From Gammaproteobacteria bacterium (lineage in GTDB: Bacteria > Pseudomonadota > Gammaproteobacteria > GRL18): DNA of 64,000 nucleotides. This document shows positions 62,066-64,000 of the stretch, piece by piece. Position numbers and translations under genes: made by a program. The number at the start of each line of letters is the position of its first letter. The stretch's first letter is position 1. Below the pieces are notes generated by a model. The model searched no databases. It was not told the origin of the DNA and saw nothing but the letters and a program-made list of their open reading frames with translations. The stretch lies in assembly GCA_026994225.1 (NCBI GenBank), contig JALWRI010000088.1:1458-65457 (forward strand), given 5' to 3'.

Positions 62066-64000
62066 TTAATGTGTTGCCTTTAATTGCTTGATTAAAGTAT
62101 GTAAGTAGCTGATCCGTTTTTCTACCTTATCTTGTTTATATAATAGACGTAGTTTATTATTATTGTCTAATTTAAAAAAAGCAGCTTGTCGTTGGATAAG
62201 TCGAATAATATTCATAGGATCAATAGCAGGATTGTCAGTAAAGTGTATACTGCCTCCTTCACTACTATAATCAATACGGGTAATACCTATAGGTTGGGCA
62301 AGTAATTTTAACTCTGCCTGCGCTATCAGTTGTTGGCACGCTGTAGGGAGTAATCCAAAGCGATCAATGAGTTCAATTTGTAATTCTTTGAGTGTATGCT
62401 TATCGGTGGCTTTGGCAATTCGTTGATACATGAATAAACGGCTATGTACATCGGCAATATAGTCATCAGGAATTAAAGCGGGGGCGTGTAATTGAATTTC
62501 ACATTCTGTATGTAAGGGTATAGATGCATTAACAGATTGACCTTGTTTGAGAGATTGTACTGTTCTATCGAGTAACTCACTGTATAAGGTAAATCCTATT
62601 TCCTGCATTTGTCCACTTTGTTGATCCCCTAATATTTCTCCTGCTCCCCGTATTTCTAAATCATGGCTTGCTAAAGTAAATCCAGTACCTAGTTCCTCCA
62701 CCGAGCTAATAGCATCTAGCCGTTTTTCTGCATCTTTAGTTAATAGATTTTTTCCAGGAATGATAAGGTAAGCATAAGCTCGATGATGAGAACGTCCTAC
62801 TCGCCCTCGTAGTTGGTATAATTGTGCTAAACCAAATTTATCAGCACGGTTGATAATAATAGTATTAGCGGTTGGTATATCAATACCGGTTTCAATAATA
62901 GTGGTGCAGACAAGAATTTGAAAACGTTGGTGATAAAAACTCGACATCACGTGTTCTAATTCTTTTTCTCGCATTTGTCCGTGGGCAATATGAATCTCCG
63001 CTTCGGGGAGTAGTGCTTGTAATTCTCTCGCTTTTTTAGCAATAGTCGATACTTCATTATGTAAAAAATAAATTTGTCCTCCTCGCATTAATTCCCGTTG
63101 ACATGCCTCTTTGATAATATCGTTACTCCATTCATATACAAAGGTTTTGACAGAAAGCCGATGAGCGGGTGGTGTGGCAATAATAGAAAAATCACGGACA
63201 CTGTTTAATGCCATACTTAAGGTTCTAGGGATAGGTGTTGCAGTCATAGTCAAAATATCAATTTCACTACGCAATGCTTTGAATTGTTCTTTTTGACGCA
63301 CCCCAAAACGATGTTCTTCGTCAATAATTAATAACCCTAAATTATGAAATGTTACTGTTTTTTGCAATAATTTATGTGTTCCAATGATAATATCAATTTT
63401 TCCTGATGCGATATCATCAAGGGTTTTTTGTAACTGTTTAGAACTATTAAAACGGGAGATACTCGCTACTTTTACTGGCCAATCGGCAAAGCGATCACTG
63501 AAGTTTTCATCATGCTGCCGTGCTAGTAAGGTAGTAGGTACTAAGACAGCAACTTGCTTATTATTCTGTATAGCAATAAAAGCTGCTCGCATCGCAACTT
63601 CTGTTTTACCAAATCCAACATCACCACAAATTAACCGATCCATAGGTTGCGGTTTTTGCATATCGTGTAGAATATTCTCAATAGCGGCACTTTGATCAAC
63701 GGTTTCCTCAAAGGGAAAGGTACTCACAAAGGCTTGATATGCTTGTCTATGTAAATGATAAGTAAACCCTTGTTGTGCTTCACGTTGTGCATAAATAGCC
63801 AGTAATTCAGTAGCAACATCATGGATTTTTTCCTTCGCTTTTTGTTTTGCTTTTTCCCATTGTCCGCTACCTAATTTATGTAAAGGTGCTTTTTCAGGTA
63901 ATGCACCCGTATAACGGTTAATTAGATGTAAAGAAGAAACAGGAACATATAACTTATCTTTATTGGCATATTCTAAGGTGAGAAATTCTGTTGACATACC
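62066..64000 (-). CDS. mfd: Transcription-repair coupling factor Mfd (5' part outside window)
   Basis: Mfd pushes stalled RNA polymerase off damaged DNA and recruits UvrA. The visible 640-odd residues cover the end of the RNA polymerase-interacting domain (SEFLTLEYANKDKLYVPVSS, SLHLINRYTG), the whole RecG-like translocase (Walker A GDVGFGKTE, DEEH box, TATPIPRTL, GRVGRSHHRAYAYL) and the C-terminal D7 domain. The N-terminal UvrB-like half lies beyond the right edge. uvrA is about 40 kb to the left, in the same strand. Confidence 0.95.
   Translation of the reverse strand, partial: GMSTEFLTLEYANKDKLYVPVSSLHLINRYTGALPEKAPLHKLGSGQWEKAKQKAKEKIHDVATELLAIYAQREAQQGFTYHLHRQAYQAFVSTFPFEETVDQSAAIENILHDMQKPQPMDRLICGDVGFGKTEVAMRAAFIAIQNNKQVAVLVPTTLLARQHDENFSDRFADWPVKVASISRFNSSKQLQKTLDDIASGKIDIIIGTHKLLQKTVTFHNLGLLIIDEEHRFGVRQKEQFKALRSEIDILTMTATPIPRTLSMALNSVRDFSIIATPPAHRLSVKTFVYEWSNDIIKEACQRELMRGGQIYFLHNEVSTIAKKARELQALLPEAEIHIAHGQMREKELEHVMSSFYHQRFQILVCTTIIETGIDIPTANTIIINRADKFGLAQLYQLRGRVGRSHHRAYAYLIIPGKNLLTKDAEKRLDAISSVEELGTGFTLASHDLEIRGAGEILGDQQSGQMQEIGFTLYSELLDRTVQSLKQGQSVNASIPLHTECEIQLHAPALIPDDYIADVHSRLFMYQRIAKATDKHTLKELQIELIDRFGLLPTACQQLIAQAELKLLAQPIGITRIDYSSEGGSIHFTDNPAIDPMNIIRLIQRQAAFFKLDNNNKLRLLYKQDKVEKRISYLHTLIKQLKATH

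Noticed and set aside
1-64000. Search for CRISPR arrays, insertion sequences, prophage genes and toxin-antitoxin pairs
   Set aside because: No regularly spaced repeats, transposase, integrase or phage structural genes were recognised; apart from the attC-like site the window looks like core chromosome.

Overview
The window reads as a contiguous chromosomal segment of an AT-rich, flagellated, Gram-negative gammaproteobacterium. The gene set (FimV, DedD/SPOR, CvpA, RppH-PtsP, SlyX, Slt, HflD, RluE, DusA, QueC/QueE) and the order fimV-truA-trpF-trpB-trpA-accD-folC-dedD-cvpA-purF are typical of Gammaproteobacteria. By eye the base composition is strongly AT-biased, with TTA, CAA and AAA codons dominating. 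No marker in the window fixes the genus. The mix of flagella, a four-subunit 2-oxoacid oxidoreductase and large multi-domain glycosyltransferases would fit a Thiotrichales-like lineage, but that is only a guess. Coding density is high: no gap exceeds 300 bases, and both window edges cut genes (fimV at the left, mfd at the right).

Layout. 1-11.6 kb: a plus-strand run of fimV (5' end missing), truA, trpF, trpB, trpA, accD, folC, a SPOR protein, cvpA and purF. 11.6-16.1 kb: a minus-strand Tus-family replication-terminator protein behind a small methyltransferase, then uup (+), slyX and a HAD phosphatase (-). 16.4-27.0 kb: rppH-ptsP (+), uvrA, moeB, a TerB-like gene and slt (-), a DUF4124 protein and dusA (+). 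27.0-34.2 kb: an integron-type attC-like site, flgN-flgM-flgA (-) and flgBCDEFGH (+), then tRNA-Lys(UUU) on the minus strand. 34.4-36.1 kb: queC, queE and rpsT (-). 36.3-46.2 kb: a cyclic-nucleotide-binding/rhodanese protein, a tandem PilZ protein, DUF2835 and two giant GT2 glycosyltransferases (+). 46.3-50.8 kb: a 2-oxoacid oxidoreductase operon whose fourth subunit is a GltD-type flavoprotein fused to a ferredoxin (-). 51-64 kb: bioA and a small secreted or anchored protein (+), then on the minus strand CDGSH, thioredoxin, a Ser/Thr kinase with a TonB-like tail, DUF58, MoxR, hflD, mnmA, rluE, a zinc-ribbon protein, a membrane-anchored response regulator and mfd.

How it fits together. Flagellar control can be read from promoters: sigma-54-type sites precede flgB and flgF, and an exact sigma-28 (FliA) consensus precedes flgM. 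This matches the tiered flagellar cascade of Pseudomonas and Vibrio. The cAMP-type receptor, tandem PilZ protein and glycosyltransferases form a plausible second-messenger/surface-polysaccharide neighbourhood. The four-gene oxidoreductase cluster resembles NAD-linked 2-oxoacid oxidoreductases such as phenylglyoxylate:NAD oxidoreductase.

Most notable observations: a Tus homologue that appears to have lost the base-locking histidine of E. coli Tus; a solitary well-folded attC-like site overlapping the flgN stop codon; the fused redox subunit; a kinase-TonB fusion; and a tail-anchored receiver-coiled-coil protein. All homology statements rest on recognised motifs and remembered family sequences; no database search was run.
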